64,000 bases of DNA from Fimbriimonadales bacterium (GTDB lineage Bacteria; Armatimonadota; Fimbriimonadia; Fimbriimonadales; GBS-DC): assembly GCA_025998675.1 (NCBI GenBank), contig AP024673.1, forward strand, positions 2,550,562 to 2,614,561, read 5' to 3'. Made by a program: the position numbers and the translations under genes. The notes beneath the pieces are model-generated. The model had not been told where the DNA came from and searched no databases. It saw nothing but the letters and a program-made list of their open reading frames with translations. This document shows positions 20,708 to 30,719 of this stretch, piece by piece; position 1 is the stretch's first letter, and each line of letters starts with the position of its first letter.

Positions 20708-21604
20708 CTACTTGCGCGGCAGCCCGACGCGCCATTCTTTCTGCAGGAGCGGGAAGCCCTCCGCCTCGCGCTTTTCGAGGTGCTTGAGGCAGCAGGCGCG
20801 TGAAAGGGCGCGAATCCGCTGAATGTAGCTCGCGCGCTCCGTCACCGAGATGCTGCCCCGCGCGTCCAGCAGATTGAAAATGTGCGAACACTTCAGCGCG
20901 AGGTCGAATGCGGGATGCACATAGCCCAGCTCGGCAATCCGCGCGCTCTCCGCCTCGTACATCTCGAACAGTTTAAAAAGCATCTCGGTGTCGGCGTGTT
21001 CGAAGTTGTAGTAGTTATGCTCCAGCTCGGACTGGTAATCCACATCGGCGTAGGAGACGCCGCGGCTCCACTCCATCTCCCAGACGCTGTTTTTGCCTTG
21101 CAGGAGCAGGGCAAGCCGTTCGGGTCCGTAGGTGATTTCGGCGCACACGGGGTCGCACTCGATGCCGCCGACCTGCTGGAAGTAGGTGAATTGGGTGATT
21201 TCCGCGCCGTTGAGCCACACCTCCCAGCCGACGCCCGACGCGCCCAGCGTCGGCGCTTCCCAGTCGTCCTCCACGAAGCGGATGTCGTTCTCGCTGGGGT
21301 CGATGCCAATCGCGCGCAGGCTCTCTAAGTAGACATCGACCACATCGTCGGGCGACGGTTTGAGGATGACCTGGTACTGGTAGTAATGTTGCAGGCGCAT
21401 AGGGTTGCGGGCGTAGCGTCCGTCGGCGGGGCGGCGGCTGGGCTGCACATACGCCACATACCACGGCTCCGGACCCAGCGCGCGCAGAGTTGTCGCCGGC
21501 GCCATCGTGCCCGCGCCCACCTCCACATCATACGGCTGCAGAATCAGACACCCGTAGTCGGACCAGAACTGCTCCAGCCGAAACAGCAACTCCTGAAAGG
21601 TCAT
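20708..21604 (-). CDS. glyQ: Glycyl-tRNA synthetase alpha subunit
   Basis: The protein has 298 residues, the normal length of the alpha subunit of the bacterial heterotetrameric enzyme. [40 protein letters not shown] and [20 protein letters not shown] are characteristic and include the class II motif region. The alpha subunit activates glycine and needs the beta subunit GlyS for tRNA binding. No glyS gene is adjacent, so the two subunits are unlinked, at least within this window. Start is leaderless: TATACT lies 10 nt before ATG 21604. Confidence 0.96.
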   Translation of the reverse strand: MTFQELLFRLEQFWSDYGCLILQPYDVEVGAGTMAPATTLRALGPEPWYVAYVQPSRRPADGRYARNPMRLQHYYQYQVILKPSPDDVVDVYLESLRAIGIDPSENDIRFVEDDWEAPTLGASGVGWEVWLNGAEITQFTYFQQVGGIECDPVCAEITYGPERLALLLQGKNSVWEMEWSRGVSYADVDYQSELEHNYYNFEHADTEMLFKLFEMYEAESARIAELGYVHPAFDLALKCSHIFNLLDARGSISVTERASYIQRIRALSRACCLKHLEKREAEGFPLLQKEWRVGLPRK

Positions 21605-21614
21605 AGGCGCGGTA

Positions 21615-21636
21615 AGTATACCCTGCAAGGTATACT
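21615..21636. promoter_or_regulatory. Back-to-back divergent -10 boxes, glyQ / site-2 protease
   Basis: TATACT for glyQ (plus-strand AGTATA 21615-21620) and TATACT for the protease gene (21631-21636) are only 10 bp apart. The 40-bp intergenic region leaves no room for separate -35 boxes; each must lie beyond the other promoter's -10. Confidence 0.65.
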
Positions 21637-21644
21637 CTCGCCCG

Positions 21645-22301
21645 ATGTTTAATCTGGACACACTCATCAGCACGGTCGTCTGGATCCTCGCGATTCTGCT
21701 CAGCCTGGCGGTGCACGAGTACGCGCACGCGAAGTACGCTGACTGGGCGGGCGACCCGACGCCGCGTCGTCAGGGGCGCGTGACGCTGAACCCTGCGGCG
21801 CATCTCGACCCGCTGGGCACTATCCTGATTATCTTCATGGCGTTTTCGGGCTACGGCATTGGCTGGGGCAAGCCCGTGCCCGTCAATCCGGGCTACTTTC
21901 GCCATCCCCGCCGCGACTGGGTGATGTGCGCCTTCTGGGGACCGCTCTCGAACATCATTCTGGCGGTGCTGTTTGCCATCCCGCTGCGCCTGATACTCGC
22001 GTCGGGGCAACCGCTCCCGGACAATGTGTTTGTCGAATTTATGCTGGTGATGGTGCTGGCGAACATCGGGCTGGCGGTGTTCAACATGATTCCGCTCCAC
22101 CCGCTGGACGGTTCGAAGGTGCTGTCGGGCGTTTTGCCCGACATCTACGACCGCAACTACTGGGGCTTCCAGACGGTGTATGGTCCGATTATCCTGTTTG
22201 GCTCGATCCTGATTCTGCCGCTGCTGGGCTTGCCGAACCCGCTGCGCTATGTGCTGTTGCCCGCGCGCGATTTTCTGGTGAAGCTGTTGCTGGGACTGTA
22301 G
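21645..22301 (+). CDS. Site-2 protease family (M50) membrane metalloprotease
   Basis: The protein has 218 residues with about six hydrophobic segments. HEYAH (HExxH, near residue 24) and [13 protein letters not shown] (NPxPPLDG motif) are the zinc-binding and catalytic elements of the YdiL/YwhC-like short S2P branch, which lacks PDZ domains. It would cleave transmembrane substrates in the membrane. ATG 21645 lies 8 nt after TATACT. The following apgM has its own promoter starting at the stop codon of this gene. Confidence 0.9.
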   Translation: MFNLDTLISTVVWILAILLSLAVHEYAHAKYADWAGDPTPRRQGRVTLNPAAHLDPLGTILIIFMAFSGYGIGWGKPVPVNPGYFRHPRRDWVMCAFWGPLSNIILAVLFAIPLRLILASGQPLPDNVFVEFMLVMVLANIGLAVFNMIPLHPLDGSKVLSGVLPDIYDRNYWGFQTVYGPIILFGSILILPLLGLPNPLRYVLLPARDFLVKLLLGL

Positions 22302-22302
22302 G

Positions 22303-22308
22303 TATACT
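22303..22308 (+). promoter_or_regulatory. -10 box of apgM (leaderless)
   Basis: TATACT preceded by AGG, 2 bp after the M50 stop codon and 9 nt before ATG 22318. Confidence 0.6.
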
Positions 22309-22317
22309 TCCCGTGTT

Positions 22318-23562
22318 ATGGCGCGCGCGTTGTATAAGGGACTACTGCTGATAGCGGATGGGTTGGGCGACCGCCCCGTGCCCGCGATGGGCAGCAAGAC
22401 GCCGCTGGAGTACGCCGCCACGCCGACGCTGGATCGGCTGGCGCGCGAGGGCGAGTGCGGCTTGATGGACCCGATTGCGCCCGGCATTCGCGCAGGCTCC
22501 GACACGGCGCATCTGGCGATCCTGGGCTACGACCCTTACCGCGTGTATCAGGGGCGCGGTCCGTTCGAGGCGCTGGGGATTGGCATGGAGGTGCGCGGGG
22601 GCGATGTCGCCCTGCGCTGCAACTTCAGCACGGTCGATTCCGAAATGCGCGTGATAGACCGCCGCGCGGGGCGCATCACGGCGGGCACACGCGAACTGGC
22701 AGAGGCGGTCAACGGCGTCGAAATCGACGGCGTACAGTGCTTTTTCAAAGAGTCGGTCGCCCATCGCGGCGCGCTGGTGCTGCGCGGCGAACGACTCAGC
22801 CCAAACATTACGGATGTCGACCCGCACGCCGACGGCGAACCGATTCACGAAGCGCGTCCGATAGACCCCAGCGACGCCGACGCCGCGCGCACGGCGCAGG
22901 TGGTGAACGCCTTCGTGCGCATGTCCTATGAGCGGCTCAACGACCACCCCGTCAACCGCGCGCGGCGCGAGCAGGGGCTGCCCCCTGCGAACATCATCCT
23001 GCCGCGCGGGGCGGGGGTCGCGCCGCATCTGGAGCCGTTCCCCGCCAAACACGGCATGACCGCTGTCGCGGTGGTGGAGACGGGGCTGATACGGGGCATC
23101 GCGCGCTTTGTGGGGATGGACACGCTGGACGCGCCGGGCGCGACGGGCGGTGTGGACACCGACTTCGCCAGCATCGCCGACACAATCGCCCGCGCCCTGC
23201 AGCAGTACGACTTCGTGCTGTGCAATGTGAAAGCGCCCGACCTGTGCGGGCACGACCGCAACCCCCAGCTCAAAGCGCAGGTCATCGAGCAAATTGACGC
23301 GATGATTGCGCGATTGCTGGTGAACTATCGCGAGCCGTTTTACCTCATCGTGACGGGCGACCACTCAACGCCGTGTTCCGTCGGCGACCATTCGGGCGAC
23401 CCAGCGCCCGTGCTGCTGCACGGACCCGACCTGCGCGGCGACGAGGTACTGCGCTTCCACGAGTACGCCTGTGCAAAAGGCGCGCTCGGACGCCTGCGCG
23501 GGGGCGATTTGATTCCCATCCTGACCCAGCTGATGGGCGTCCAGGAGAAATTCGGCGCATAG
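22318..23562 (+). CDS. apgM: 2,3-bisphosphoglycerate-independent phosphoglycerate mutase, archaeal type
   Basis: It interconverts 3- and 2-phosphoglycerate in glycolysis and gluconeogenesis. The protein has 414 residues, the length of the ApgM (aPGAM) group and shorter than GpmI. LLLIADGLGDRP starts with the metal-binding Asp. GIRAGSDTAHLAILGYDPYR contains the catalytic Ser. VKAPDLCGHD, then VTGDHSTPCSVGDHSGDPAP, supply the two-metal site of the alkaline-phosphatase superfamily. It has its own leaderless promoter. Confidence 0.93.
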   Translation: MARALYKGLLLIADGLGDRPVPAMGSKTPLEYAATPTLDRLAREGECGLMDPIAPGIRAGSDTAHLAILGYDPYRVYQGRGPFEALGIGMEVRGGDVALRCNFSTVDSEMRVIDRRAGRITAGTRELAEAVNGVEIDGVQCFFKESVAHRGALVLRGERLSPNITDVDPHADGEPIHEARPIDPSDADAARTAQVVNAFVRMSYERLNDHPVNRARREQGLPPANIILPRGAGVAPHLEPFPAKHGMTAVAVVETGLIRGIARFVGMDTLDAPGATGGVDTDFASIADTIARALQQYDFVLCNVKAPDLCGHDRNPQLKAQVIEQIDAMIARLLVNYREPFYLIVTGDHSTPCSVGDHSGDPAPVLLHGPDLRGDEVLRFHEYACAKGALGRLRGGDLIPILTQLMGVQEKFGA

Positions 23563-23567
23563 TCGGG

Positions 23568-23573
23568 TATACT
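23568..23573 (+). promoter_or_regulatory. -10 box of the secE-nusG-rplK-rplA operon
   Basis: TATACT preceded by CGGG, 38 nt before ATG 23612. The short leader contains a GGAGAGG ribosome site. Confidence 0.6.
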
Positions 23574-23611
23574 TAACCCTCGACGCTGAATCCAACGGAG
23601 AGGCGACAACG

Positions 23612-23851
23612 ATGGCATCGACGAAAACGCAAACGGAGCGCTCTGGACCGATCGCGTGGTTACGCAACTGGTTCCACGACATCGTGGCGGAACTGCGCCG
23701 CGTCACGAAACCCACGCCCGAAGAGACCACGCAAATGATGCTGGTGGTGATCGGGTTCGTGATTGTGGTGGCAATCTGGTTCGCGGTCTGGGACGCCGCG
23801 CTGACCTATGTGACCCAACGAATCGAGAACTGGGTCGAGACCCTGCGCTGA
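23612..23851 (+). CDS. secE: Preprotein translocase subunit SecE
   Basis: The protein has 79 residues: a charged N-terminus (TQTERSGPIAWLRNWFHDIV), the amphipathic AELRRVTKPTPEETTQMMLV hinge typical of SecE, and one transmembrane helix (about 45-65). It clamps SecY in the SecYEG channel. nusG follows 11 bp downstream, the classical order. tRNA-Trp and rpmG, usually just upstream, are instead at 39.9-40.2 kb. Confidence 0.95.
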   Translation: MASTKTQTERSGPIAWLRNWFHDIVAELRRVTKPTPEETTQMMLVVIGFVIVVAIWFAVWDAALTYVTQRIENWVETLR

Positions 23852-23862
23852 AGGAGTCGGCT

Positions 23863-24402
23863 ATGTTAGGGATTGCACGAAGCGCGTGGTATGTGGTGCG
23901 CACGCTGGTGGGACACGAAAGCAAGGTCAAGCTGGCTATCGAGAAGCGGGCGCAGGCGAAGGGACTCAACGACCGCGTCTTTCAGGTGCTGATTCCCACC
24001 GAGCAGGAGGTGCGCACCCGCGGCGGCAAAAAGCACACCGTCACGCGACGCGTGTTCCCGGGCTATGTGCTGGTGGAGATGATTCTGGACGACGAGACCT
24101 GGACGCTGATTCGCACGACGCCCGGCGTGACGGGCTTTGTGGAGTCGGGCGGCAAGCCCGTGCCGCTCTCGCCCGAAGAGGTGGAGGAGATTAAACGCTC
24201 CATCGTCGAGAGCAAAGAGCGCCCGCGCATCGCGTTCTCGCCCGGCGACACCGTGCGCGTGATTGAAGGCGCCTTCGCCGACTTCAACGGCAAGGTCGAA
24301 AGCGTTGATCCCGAACGCAGTAAAGTGAAAATCCTGATTAACATCTTCGGGCGCGAAACGCCCGTCGAGCTGGAAGTAGACCAGGTCGAGAAAATCTCGT
24401 AG
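23863..24402 (+). CDS. nusG: Transcription termination/antitermination protein NusG
   Basis: The protein has 179 residues. The N-terminal NGN domain ([20 protein letters not shown], then [20 protein letters not shown] and a [19 protein letters not shown] segment) contacts the beta-prime clamp helices of RNA polymerase. The C-terminal KOW domain ([20 protein letters not shown]) binds Rho or S10. AAGGAGTCGGCT precedes the ATG. Confidence 0.97.
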   Translation: MLGIARSAWYVVRTLVGHESKVKLAIEKRAQAKGLNDRVFQVLIPTEQEVRTRGGKKHTVTRRVFPGYVLVEMILDDETWTLIRTTPGVTGFVESGGKPVPLSPEEVEEIKRSIVESKERPRIAFSPGDTVRVIEGAFADFNGKVESVDPERSKVKILINIFGRETPVELEVDQVEKIS

Positions 24403-24413
24403 GAGGCGTATGT

Positions 24414-24839
24414 ATGGCGAAAGAGGTAATTAATGTGGTGAAGTTGAACCTGCCTGCAGGCGCGGCGACGCCCGCGCCCCCCGTGGGACCCGCGCTCGGT
24501 CAGGCAGGCGTCAACATTATGGAGTTCGTGAAGGCGTTCAACGAGCGCACCGCCAGCCAGAAAGGCTCCACGCTGCCCGTGGAGATTACGGTCTACAAAG
24601 ACCGCACCTTCACCTTCGTGGTCAAGCAACCGCTGGCGTCGGACCTGATTCGGCAGGCGGCGGGTATCCCGTCGGGTTCGGCAAATCCCCTGCGCAATAA
24701 GGTGGGCAAAATCACCCGCCAGCAGCTGCGCGAAATCGCCGAACGCAAGATGCCCGACCTGAACGCCAACGATGTCGAGGCGGCGATGCGCATCATCGCT
24801 GGCACGGCGCGCTCGATGGGCGTCGAAATCGTCGACTAA
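24414..24839 (+). CDS. rplK: 50S ribosomal protein uL11
   Basis: The protein has 141 residues, normal length. [20 protein letters not shown], then [20 protein letters not shown], is the uL11 N-domain. The [20 protein letters not shown] stretch and [11 protein letters not shown] form the rRNA-binding C-domain. Ribosome site AGGAGG is 8 nt before the ATG. Confidence 0.98.
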   Translation: MAKEVINVVKLNLPAGAATPAPPVGPALGQAGVNIMEFVKAFNERTASQKGSTLPVEITVYKDRTFTFVVKQPLASDLIRQAAGIPSGSANPLRNKVGKITRQQLREIAERKMPDLNANDVEAAMRIIAGTARSMGVEIVD

Positions 24840-24890
24840 CACAACCCAGTGGCAGGGGCGCACGCTCCGCTACGACCACAGGAGGCAACT

Positions 24891-25640
24891 ATGAGAGGAC
24901 GCACGATTAAGAAAAAACAACGGCACAGCAACCGCTATCTGCAGGCGGTACAGGCAATCGGCAACGGGCAGCAGACCTACGCGCCCATCGAAGCCATCCG
25001 CAAGGTCAAGCAGACCGCCACCGCTAAATTCGATGAGGCGGTCGACATGGCGGTCAATCTGGGCGTCGACCCGCGCAAGAGCGACCAGATGGTGCGCGGC
25101 GTGGTGAACCTGCCGCACGGCACGGGCAAAAAGCAGAAGGTGCTCGTGTTCGCTAAGGGCGAGCAGGCGGACGCCGCCCGCGAAGCAGGCGCGGATATGG
25201 TCGGCGCCGAGGACATCGTCGAACAGGTGCAGAAAGGCTGGAAGGGCTGGAAGAACTTCGACCTCATCGTCGCGGGACAGGATATGATGCCCATTATCAG
25301 CCGAATCGGCGGCGTTTTGAAAGCGCGTATGCCCAACCCCAAATCGGGCACAGTTTCGCCGAACCCCGCCAAAGTGGTACAGGAAATCAAGCAAGCCTCG
25401 CGCGTGGAGTACCGCGTCGACAAGGCGGGCATCGTGCATATGCCCATCGGACGCGCCTCGTTCAGCGAGGAGCAGCTGCTGGAGAACATGATGGTCGCCC
25501 TGAACGCCCTGCTGAAGGCGAAACCCGCGACCTCCAAGGGGCGCTACCTGCAGAAAATCACCCTCTCCAGCACGATGGGACCCGGCGTGCAGGTCGATGT
25601 GAACGAAGCGCAACGCCTGGCGGAGCAGGTGAAAGGCTAA
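24891..25640 (+). CDS. rplA: 50S ribosomal protein uL1
   Basis: The protein has 249 residues. FDEAVDMAVNLGVDPRKSDQ, MVRGVVNLPHGTGKKQKVLV and the RMPNPKSGTVSPNP motif are diagnostic. uL1 forms the L1 stalk and often represses its own operon by binding the mRNA leader; the 51-bp rplK-rplA gap or the operon leader could hold such a site, though I cannot identify one. CAGGAGG lies 6 nt before the ATG. A strong terminator ends the operon here, so rplJ, rplL and rpoBC are not in the same run. Confidence 0.98.
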   Translation: MRGRTIKKKQRHSNRYLQAVQAIGNGQQTYAPIEAIRKVKQTATAKFDEAVDMAVNLGVDPRKSDQMVRGVVNLPHGTGKKQKVLVFAKGEQADAAREAGADMVGAEDIVEQVQKGWKGWKNFDLIVAGQDMMPIISRIGGVLKARMPNPKSGTVSPNPAKVVQEIKQASRVEYRVDKAGIVHMPIGRASFSEEQLLENMMVALNALLKAKPATSKGRYLQKITLSSTMGPGVQVDVNEAQRLAEQVKG

Positions 25641-25669
25641 TTCCCGTACTCTCATCATCTCCACCATCA

Positions 25670-25703
25670 ACCCACCCACAGCGTTTGGGTGGGTCTCTTT
25701 TTA
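25670..25703 (+). terminator. Intrinsic terminator of the secE-rplA operon
   Basis: ACCCACCCA pairs with TGGGTGGGT around a 7-nt loop, followed by CTCTTTTTAT. Confidence 0.9.
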
Positions 25704-25729
25704 TGCCTGTACTGGCGTGTTTCCTCAGG

Positions 25730-25735
25730 TATACT
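25730..25735 (+). promoter_or_regulatory. -10 box of the ROK kinase gene (leaderless)
   Basis: TATACT preceded by AGG, 5 nt before ATG 25741, so transcription should begin at the start codon. Confidence 0.65.
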
Positions 25736-25740
25736 CCCGC

Positions 25741-26775
25741 ATGATGGCGACGGCGGTTGTGGGCGTGGATCTGGGCGGGACGAATGTGCGTGCGGCGGTG
25801 GTGAACCGCGCAGGCGAGCTGCTTGCCCCGCCTGTGCAACATCCCTCGCGCGCGCAGGAGGGATTCGCGCTGACGCTGGAGCAAATCACGCTCACCATCC
25901 GCGAGGCGATTGCGGCGGCAGGCGTCAGCCCCGCGAGGATTGGGATGGCGGTGCCGGGGCATATCGACTCGGCGCGTGGGGTGGTGCGCTGGGCGCCGAA
26001 TTTTGGCGAAATGCGGGACGAGGTGTTCGAAGTGTGGCGCGATGTGCCGCTGGCGGACGCCCTGCAGGCGCGGCTGAACCTGCCCGTGGTGATGGGCAAC
26101 GACGCGAACCTCGCCGCGCTGGGCGAGTATACCTACGGCGTTGGGCGCGGCGCGGCGCGCGGGCTGGTGATGCTCACGCTCGGCACAGGCATCGGCGGCG
26201 GCGTGGTGCTGACCCGCCATCAGGTGCAGGGCAACGCGCACTGGGAGGGCGGCGTGCTGCTGGTGGGGCTGAGCGGCGGCGCGGGCGAGCTGGGGCACAC
26301 GATTATCAACTTCGCAGGTCCGCGCTGCGGGTGCGGCGCGCGCGGCTGCATCGAAGCATACGCCCGACGCGACGCGATTGTCGAACTCGCCCGCGAGCAG
26401 GCGCGACGCAACCCCGATAGCCTGCTGAACCGCCTCACAGAGGGCGACCCTGCCAAAATCACGCCCGCGCTGGTCAGCGAGGCGGCGGCGCAGGGCGACC
26501 CGACCGCCCTCGCCATCTGGCGCGAGGTGGGCTACTACCTGGGGATTGCGATTGCGAGCCTGATTAGCGTCTTCAACCCCGAAATCGTCGCGATTGGCGG
26601 GCAAATTGCCAAAGCGGGCGCGCCGCTCTTTGCGGCGATTCACGAAGCCGTGCGCGACTACGCGCTGCCCACGCTCCTGCAGGACTGTCGCATCGTGCCC
26701 GCCGAGCGCATCGAGGACGCGGGCATTCTCGGCGGCGCGGCGCTCGCATGGCAGGCAGTGGAGGCGCGCCGATGA
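25741..26775 (+). CDS. ROK-family sugar kinase (glucokinase-like)
   Basis: The protein has 344 residues (ATG 25741 or the adjacent 25744). GVDLGGTNVRAAVV is the phosphate-1 loop. MGNDANLAALGEY carries the catalytic Asp. TLGTGIGGGVV and the CGCGARGCIEAY zinc-binding signature define ROK proteins. There is no N-terminal DNA-binding domain, so it is an enzyme, most likely ATP-dependent glucokinase, although N-acetylmannosamine or fructose kinases share these motifs. The 69-aa gene downstream overlaps by 4 bp. Confidence 0.9.
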   Translation: MMATAVVGVDLGGTNVRAAVVNRAGELLAPPVQHPSRAQEGFALTLEQITLTIREAIAAAGVSPARIGMAVPGHIDSARGVVRWAPNFGEMRDEVFEVWRDVPLADALQARLNLPVVMGNDANLAALGEYTYGVGRGAARGLVMLTLGTGIGGGVVLTRHQVQGNAHWEGGVLLVGLSGGAGELGHTIINFAGPRCGCGARGCIEAYARRDAIVELAREQARRNPDSLLNRLTEGDPAKITPALVSEAAAQGDPTALAIWREVGYYLGIAIASLISVFNPEIVAIGGQIAKAGAPLFAAIHEAVRDYALPTLLQDCRIVPAERIEDAGILGGAALAWQAVEARR

Positions 26776-26981
26776 AGTATCGGATGCATAAGCGCGTCGA
26801 GACCAAGCCCGACGGACGCAAAATCTATTACTACACTTTCGAACCCGTCGAGGCGACGCACGCTGTCCCTGAAGATAGCGAACCGCCCCTGAACGCCAAT
26901 CCGCGCGGCAGCCCTCGTGAACACGAGCCAGCGTCGCTGCAATTGCCCGTTTCTCCGCCTTCAGATTCTTCTCAAGGGTAG
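26772..26981 (+). CDS. Small hypothetical protein, 69 aa
   Basis: I do not recognise this protein. The ATG overlaps the ROK stop (ATGA), which argues that it is translated. The first half (KYRMHKRVETKPDGRKIYYY) looks protein-like, a charged beta hairpin. The second half is Pro/Ser-rich and disordered. Confidence 0.55.
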   Translation: MKYRMHKRVETKPDGRKIYYYTFEPVEATHAVPEDSEPPLNANPRGSPREHEPASLQLPVSPPSDSSQG

Positions 26982-27052
26982 GTTTTTTCTGGATATTCTG
27001 TGCCGTTGCAGTGAGTTTGTAGCAGCCCCTCTGTTCGTGCATGCGCGTGATT

Positions 27053-27106
27053 TGGAGTGCTGAAGCGCAGCTTCAGATCACGCGGAAGCTCCGCTTCCGC
27101 ACTCCA
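27053..27106. repeat. Palindromic repeat, TGGAGTGC family, double-hairpin form
   Basis: The outer stem TGGAGTGC/GCACTCCA encloses two hairpins: CTGAAGC-GCAGCTTCAG and GCGGAAGC-TCC-GCTTCCGC. It sits in the 171-bp gap between the 69-aa gene and the YyaL-type gene. Sequence just after it (CGAAGTCTGACTCGCCGAT) is shared with the copy at 40311. Confidence 0.8.
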
Positions 27107-27152
27107 TACAAAAGGCGTTTCGCGTATACGAAGTCTGACTCGCCGATAGACA

Positions 27153-29438
27153 TCACTCCTGCGGGCGCAGGCTGAGCGGCAACAGGTAGACGCGCTCGAC
27201 GGGCAAGCCGCACTCGGTGTCTGTGCAGGGCTGATAGCGCACGAAAATCCGTGCGAAGCCGTCTTCGCCGCCCTCGCCGCCAATCTCCAGCACGGGCACC
27301 AGCGCCTGCGCCATCCCTGTGTAGCCTTCAATCACCTCGCTGCCCGCTTGAATTTGCGTGGGGGGCATCCAGATGGGCGCGCCCAGACGCAACGGCAGGT
27401 CGGTGGACACCTCTACTACAGTTGGCGCGCGCTCGCCCGTCGCCTGACTGGAATTGATGTGCCAGCCCTCGTCGATGTCGAACTGCACCAGCAAGCCTTC
27501 GGGCATCGGCACGATCGACACACGCACGGGACCCTCCTCCGCGTCCTCATCGCCGAAGTCAGGCGTGGGAACCTGCATATCGGGCGGCGTCATCGTCTCG
27601 CCCTCCAGTTGCAGGTAGCCATAGAGCAGGCTGTCGCCCGCCGTCGGCGCGCGCTGCAGGATGCCCCAGCAGCTATCGAGCGTCTCGGCAGCCAGTTGCG
27701 CGTACTGCTCACTGCGCTGCGGGTCGTCGATGGTCAGCGCGGCGCCAAGCGCGGCGAGGAACTGCACCGCCGCGCCGTTGCCCGACGGCATCGCGCGATC
27801 CTGATACGACTTGACGGGCATAATCAGCAGGTCGTGCGCGGGGTCGGTCGTGAAGAACCCGCCATACTCGCGGTCGTGGAAGCGTTCAATCATCTGGTCG
27901 GCAATCGCGACGGCGCGCTCCAGCCACTGCGGCGCCAGCGTCAGGCTATACAGCTCCATCAGCCCCATGCCGTAGCAGGCGTAGTCGCTCAGGTAGGCGG
28001 GGATGCTCGCCTCGCCGTCGCGGTAGCGATGGAGGAGCCTGCCGCTGGAGTCGCGCATCTGCTGCCAGATAAACTCGGCGGCTTCGCGCGCGGCTTGCGT
28101 ATAGCGTTCGCGGTGCGCCTCCAGCGCGTCGGCGGCGTAAGCGAACGCCCAGATTGCCAGCCCGTTCCAGTCGGTCAGCGCCTTGTCGTCGCGCGCGGGC
28201 GCATGGCGCGTCTGGCGCGCGACCAGCAGCCGCGCACGGATGTCGCGCAGCCGCTCCTCCAGCGCCTCGAGCGGAATCCCCAGCTGCTCGGCATGCGATT
28301 CCAGCGGAAGCAGCAGATGCGGGATGTTGCGCCCTGTCTGACGGCGGGTCGCCTCGTCGTGGTAGTTGCCTTCGGGCTGAATCTGGTACACCTTGCAGAA
28401 CAAATCCGCCTCATCGCGCGGCAGGATGTCGTAAATCTCGCGCTCCGTCCAGGTGTAGTAGTGCCCTTCGCCTTCGGGGGTGTCGGCGTCCAGCGCGCTG
28501 GCGAACGCGCCTTCGGGCAGACGCATCTCGCGCAGCATCCAGTCGAGGGTGCGCACGGCGATGTCGGCGTAGAACTCGTCGCCCGTCAGCGCGTAGGCGT
28601 GCGCGTATGCCCAGCCGAGCTGCGCGTTGTCGTAGAGCATCTTCTCAAAGTGGGGCAGCAGCCAGCGCTCGTCGGTCGAGTAGCGATGGAAGCCGCCGCC
28701 GATGTGGTCGAAGATGCCCCCCAGCGCCATCGCGGTCATGGTGAGCAGCGCAATCCCTGCGCACTCATTGTCGTCCCATTCGCCGCCGAGCGTCAGCAGC
28801 ACAGGCAGCGCGGTGCTGGGTGGGAACTTGGGCGCGCCGCCAAAGCCGCCAAACAGTGGGTCGTAGCCTTCCAGCATCTGCGCTTTGTAGGCGCGGAACA
28901 CTTCGGGGCTACGCGCCCCCCGCAGCGACTGGTGGCGCATCGCGACCAGCTGCTCTAACTCGGTTTTCAGCTCCGTCGCGGCGGCAAGCACCTGCCCGCG
29001 ATTGGTGCGCCAGACGCTCGCCACCCGCGCCAGCACCTCGGCGAACACCTGCGGCGGATAATACGTGCCGCCGTAGAAGGGATAGCCGTCGGGCGTCAGG
29101 AAGACCGACAGGGGCCAGCCCGCATGTCCCGCCATCAGCTGCACCGCGCTGATGTAAATCTCGTCCACATCGGGGCGCTCCTCGCGGTCGACCTTGATGC
29201 TCACAAAATGCTGGTTCAGCAGGTCAGCAAGCGCGGGGTTCTCGAACGACTCGCGCTCCATCACATGGCACCAGTGGCACGAGGAGTAGCCGATGGAGAG
29301 GAAAATGGGCTTGTCCTCCACACGCGCCTTGAAAAACGCCTCCGCCCCCCAGGGATACCAGTCCACAGGATTATAGGCGTGCTGCAGCAGGTACGGGCTT
29401 TTTTCGTCAATCAATCGGTTCGGTTTGCGTATCAGCAT
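27153..29438 (-). CDS. YyaL/SPATA20-type protein (DUF255 thioredoxin-like domain plus (alpha/alpha)6 barrel)
   Basis: The protein has 761 residues. Residues 1-165 are a thioredoxin-fold DUF255 domain ([40 protein letters not shown] with a CHWC redox motif). Residues 180-560 form an (alpha/alpha)6 barrel resembling N-acylglucosamine 2-epimerase or glycosidases. About 120 extra C-terminal residues ([25 protein letters not shown]) resemble the N-terminal domain of DsbD-type proteins, a noteworthy extension. The biochemical role is unknown. A TATCCT -10 lies 17 nt upstream of the ATG, back to back with the thiolase promoter. Confidence 0.85.
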   Translation of the reverse strand: MLIRKPNRLIDEKSPYLLQHAYNPVDWYPWGAEAFFKARVEDKPIFLSIGYSSCHWCHVMERESFENPALADLLNQHFVSIKVDREERPDVDEIYISAVQLMAGHAGWPLSVFLTPDGYPFYGGTYYPPQVFAEVLARVASVWRTNRGQVLAAATELKTELEQLVAMRHQSLRGARSPEVFRAYKAQMLEGYDPLFGGFGGAPKFPPSTALPVLLTLGGEWDDNECAGIALLTMTAMALGGIFDHIGGGFHRYSTDERWLLPHFEKMLYDNAQLGWAYAHAYALTGDEFYADIAVRTLDWMLREMRLPEGAFASALDADTPEGEGHYYTWTEREIYDILPRDEADLFCKVYQIQPEGNYHDEATRRQTGRNIPHLLLPLESHAEQLGIPLEALEERLRDIRARLLVARQTRHAPARDDKALTDWNGLAIWAFAYAADALEAHRERYTQAAREAAEFIWQQMRDSSGRLLHRYRDGEASIPAYLSDYACYGMGLMELYSLTLAPQWLERAVAIADQMIERFHDREYGGFFTTDPAHDLLIMPVKSYQDRAMPSGNGAAVQFLAALGAALTIDDPQRSEQYAQLAAETLDSCWGILQRAPTAGDSLLYGYLQLEGETMTPPDMQVPTPDFGDEDAEEGPVRVSIVPMPEGLLVQFDIDEGWHINSSQATGERAPTVVEVSTDLPLRLGAPIWMPPTQIQAGSEVIEGYTGMAQALVPVLEIGGEGGEDGFARIFVRYQPCTDTECGLPVERVYLLPLSLRPQE

Positions 29439-29455
29439 CGTAGCGCCTCGAGAAT

Positions 29456-29480
29456 AGGATACCCTATCAGCGGGTACACT
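29456..29480. promoter_or_regulatory. Back-to-back divergent -10 boxes, YyaL-type gene / thiolase
   Basis: TATCCT on the minus strand (AGGATA 29456-29461) and TACACT on the plus strand (29475-29480) are 13 bp apart. The thiolase ATG follows TACACT by 8 nt. Confidence 0.5.
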
Positions 29481-29488
29481 ATGGCACT

Positions 29489-30664
29489 ATGCAAGCAGCG
29501 TATGTGGTTGCCGCGGTCCGAACCGCGATAGGGAAGGCGCCGCGCGGGAGCCTGCGCAACACACGCCCTGACGACCTCGCCGCGTTCGCCATTCAGGGCG
29601 CACTGAAGCGCGTCCCGCAACTGGAGCCGAAGCAGATTGAAGATGTTGTGTTGGGCTGCGCCGTGCCCGAAGCCGAGCAGGGGATGAATGTCGCCCGAAT
29701 CGCGGTGCTGCGCGCGGGGCTGCCCATCGATGTGCCTGCCGCCACCGTGAACCGCATGTGCGCCTCTGGACTGGAAGCCATCGCCATCATCGCCCAGCGC
29801 ATCATGACGGGGCAAATCGATGTCGGCATCGCAGGCGGCACGGAGAGCATGTCGATGATCCCGATGGAAGGGCATGTATTCCGCCCGAACCCCTACCTGA
29901 CCCAGCACTACCCCGACGCCTATCTGGGGATGGGCATGACGACCGAGAACCTCGTGGCGGAGCATGGGATTACGCGCGAGGAAGCCGACCAGTTCTCGCT
30001 GGAGAGCCACCAGAAAGCCCTGCGCGCGCAGGCGGAAGGCGCGTTCGACGGCGAAATCGTGCCCGTCGAGGTGCATGAAAAGGTGATTAAGGGCGGCAGC
30101 GTCCACGAAAGCCGATTCGTGTTCGACCGCGACGAGGGTCCCCGCGCCGACACGAGCCTGGACGCGCTGGCGAAGCTCAAGCCCGTGTTCAAATTGAACG
30201 GCACGGTCACGGCAGGCAACGCCTCCCAGCGCAGCGACGGCGCGGCGGCGGTCGTGCTGATGAGCGAGCGGATGGTGAACCAGCTGGGCGTTCAGCCGCT
30301 GGCGCGATTCGTGGGCTATGCCGTCGCAGGCGTGCCCCCGGAGACGATGGGCATCGGTCCCGCCTACGCCATCCCGAAACTGCTCCAGCGCTTCGGCAAG
30401 CGCGTCGAGGACATCGACCTGTTCGAGATTAACGAGGCGTTCGCTGCGCAGGTGCTGGCGGTGCTGCGCCAGTTGCCCATTCCGCGCGAGAAGCTGAATG
30501 TGAACGGCGGCGCAGTCGCGCTGGGGCATCCGCTGGGCGCGACCGGCTCGCGGATGACCGCCACTCTGCTGAACGCGCTACACAAACGCGGCGGCGCATG
30601 GGGCATCGTGAGCATGTGCGTCGGCGGCGGCATGGGCGCAGCGGGGCTGTACGAGCGGGTGTAG
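29489..30664 (+). CDS. Thiolase (acetyl-CoA C-acyltransferase)
   Basis: The protein has 391 residues. Catalytic Cys is in NRMCASGLEA (near residue 90), His in NGGAVALGHPLGATG and the second Cys in SMCVGGGMGAA. EINEAFAAQ is also typical. It catalyses thiolytic cleavage or Claisen condensation of acyl-CoA. Degradative 3-ketoacyl-CoA thiolase (FadA-like) or acetoacetyl-CoA thiolase are both possible; no other beta-oxidation gene is adjacent. Leaderless promoter at 29475. Confidence 0.93.
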   Translation: MQAAYVVAAVRTAIGKAPRGSLRNTRPDDLAAFAIQGALKRVPQLEPKQIEDVVLGCAVPEAEQGMNVARIAVLRAGLPIDVPAATVNRMCASGLEAIAIIAQRIMTGQIDVGIAGGTESMSMIPMEGHVFRPNPYLTQHYPDAYLGMGMTTENLVAEHGITREEADQFSLESHQKALRAQAEGAFDGEIVPVEVHEKVIKGGSVHESRFVFDRDEGPRADTSLDALAKLKPVFKLNGTVTAGNASQRSDGAAAVVLMSERMVNQLGVQPLARFVGYAVAGVPPETMGIGPAYAIPKLLQRFGKRVEDIDLFEINEAFAAQVLAVLRQLPIPREKLNVNGGAVALGHPLGATGSRMTATLLNALHKRGGAWGIVSMCVGGGMGAAGLYERV

Positions 30665-30719
30665 GTTCGGCGGCGTATACCCGTTGGCGCCTCGTCGGTT
30701 GTAAAGCGGCGACGCATGT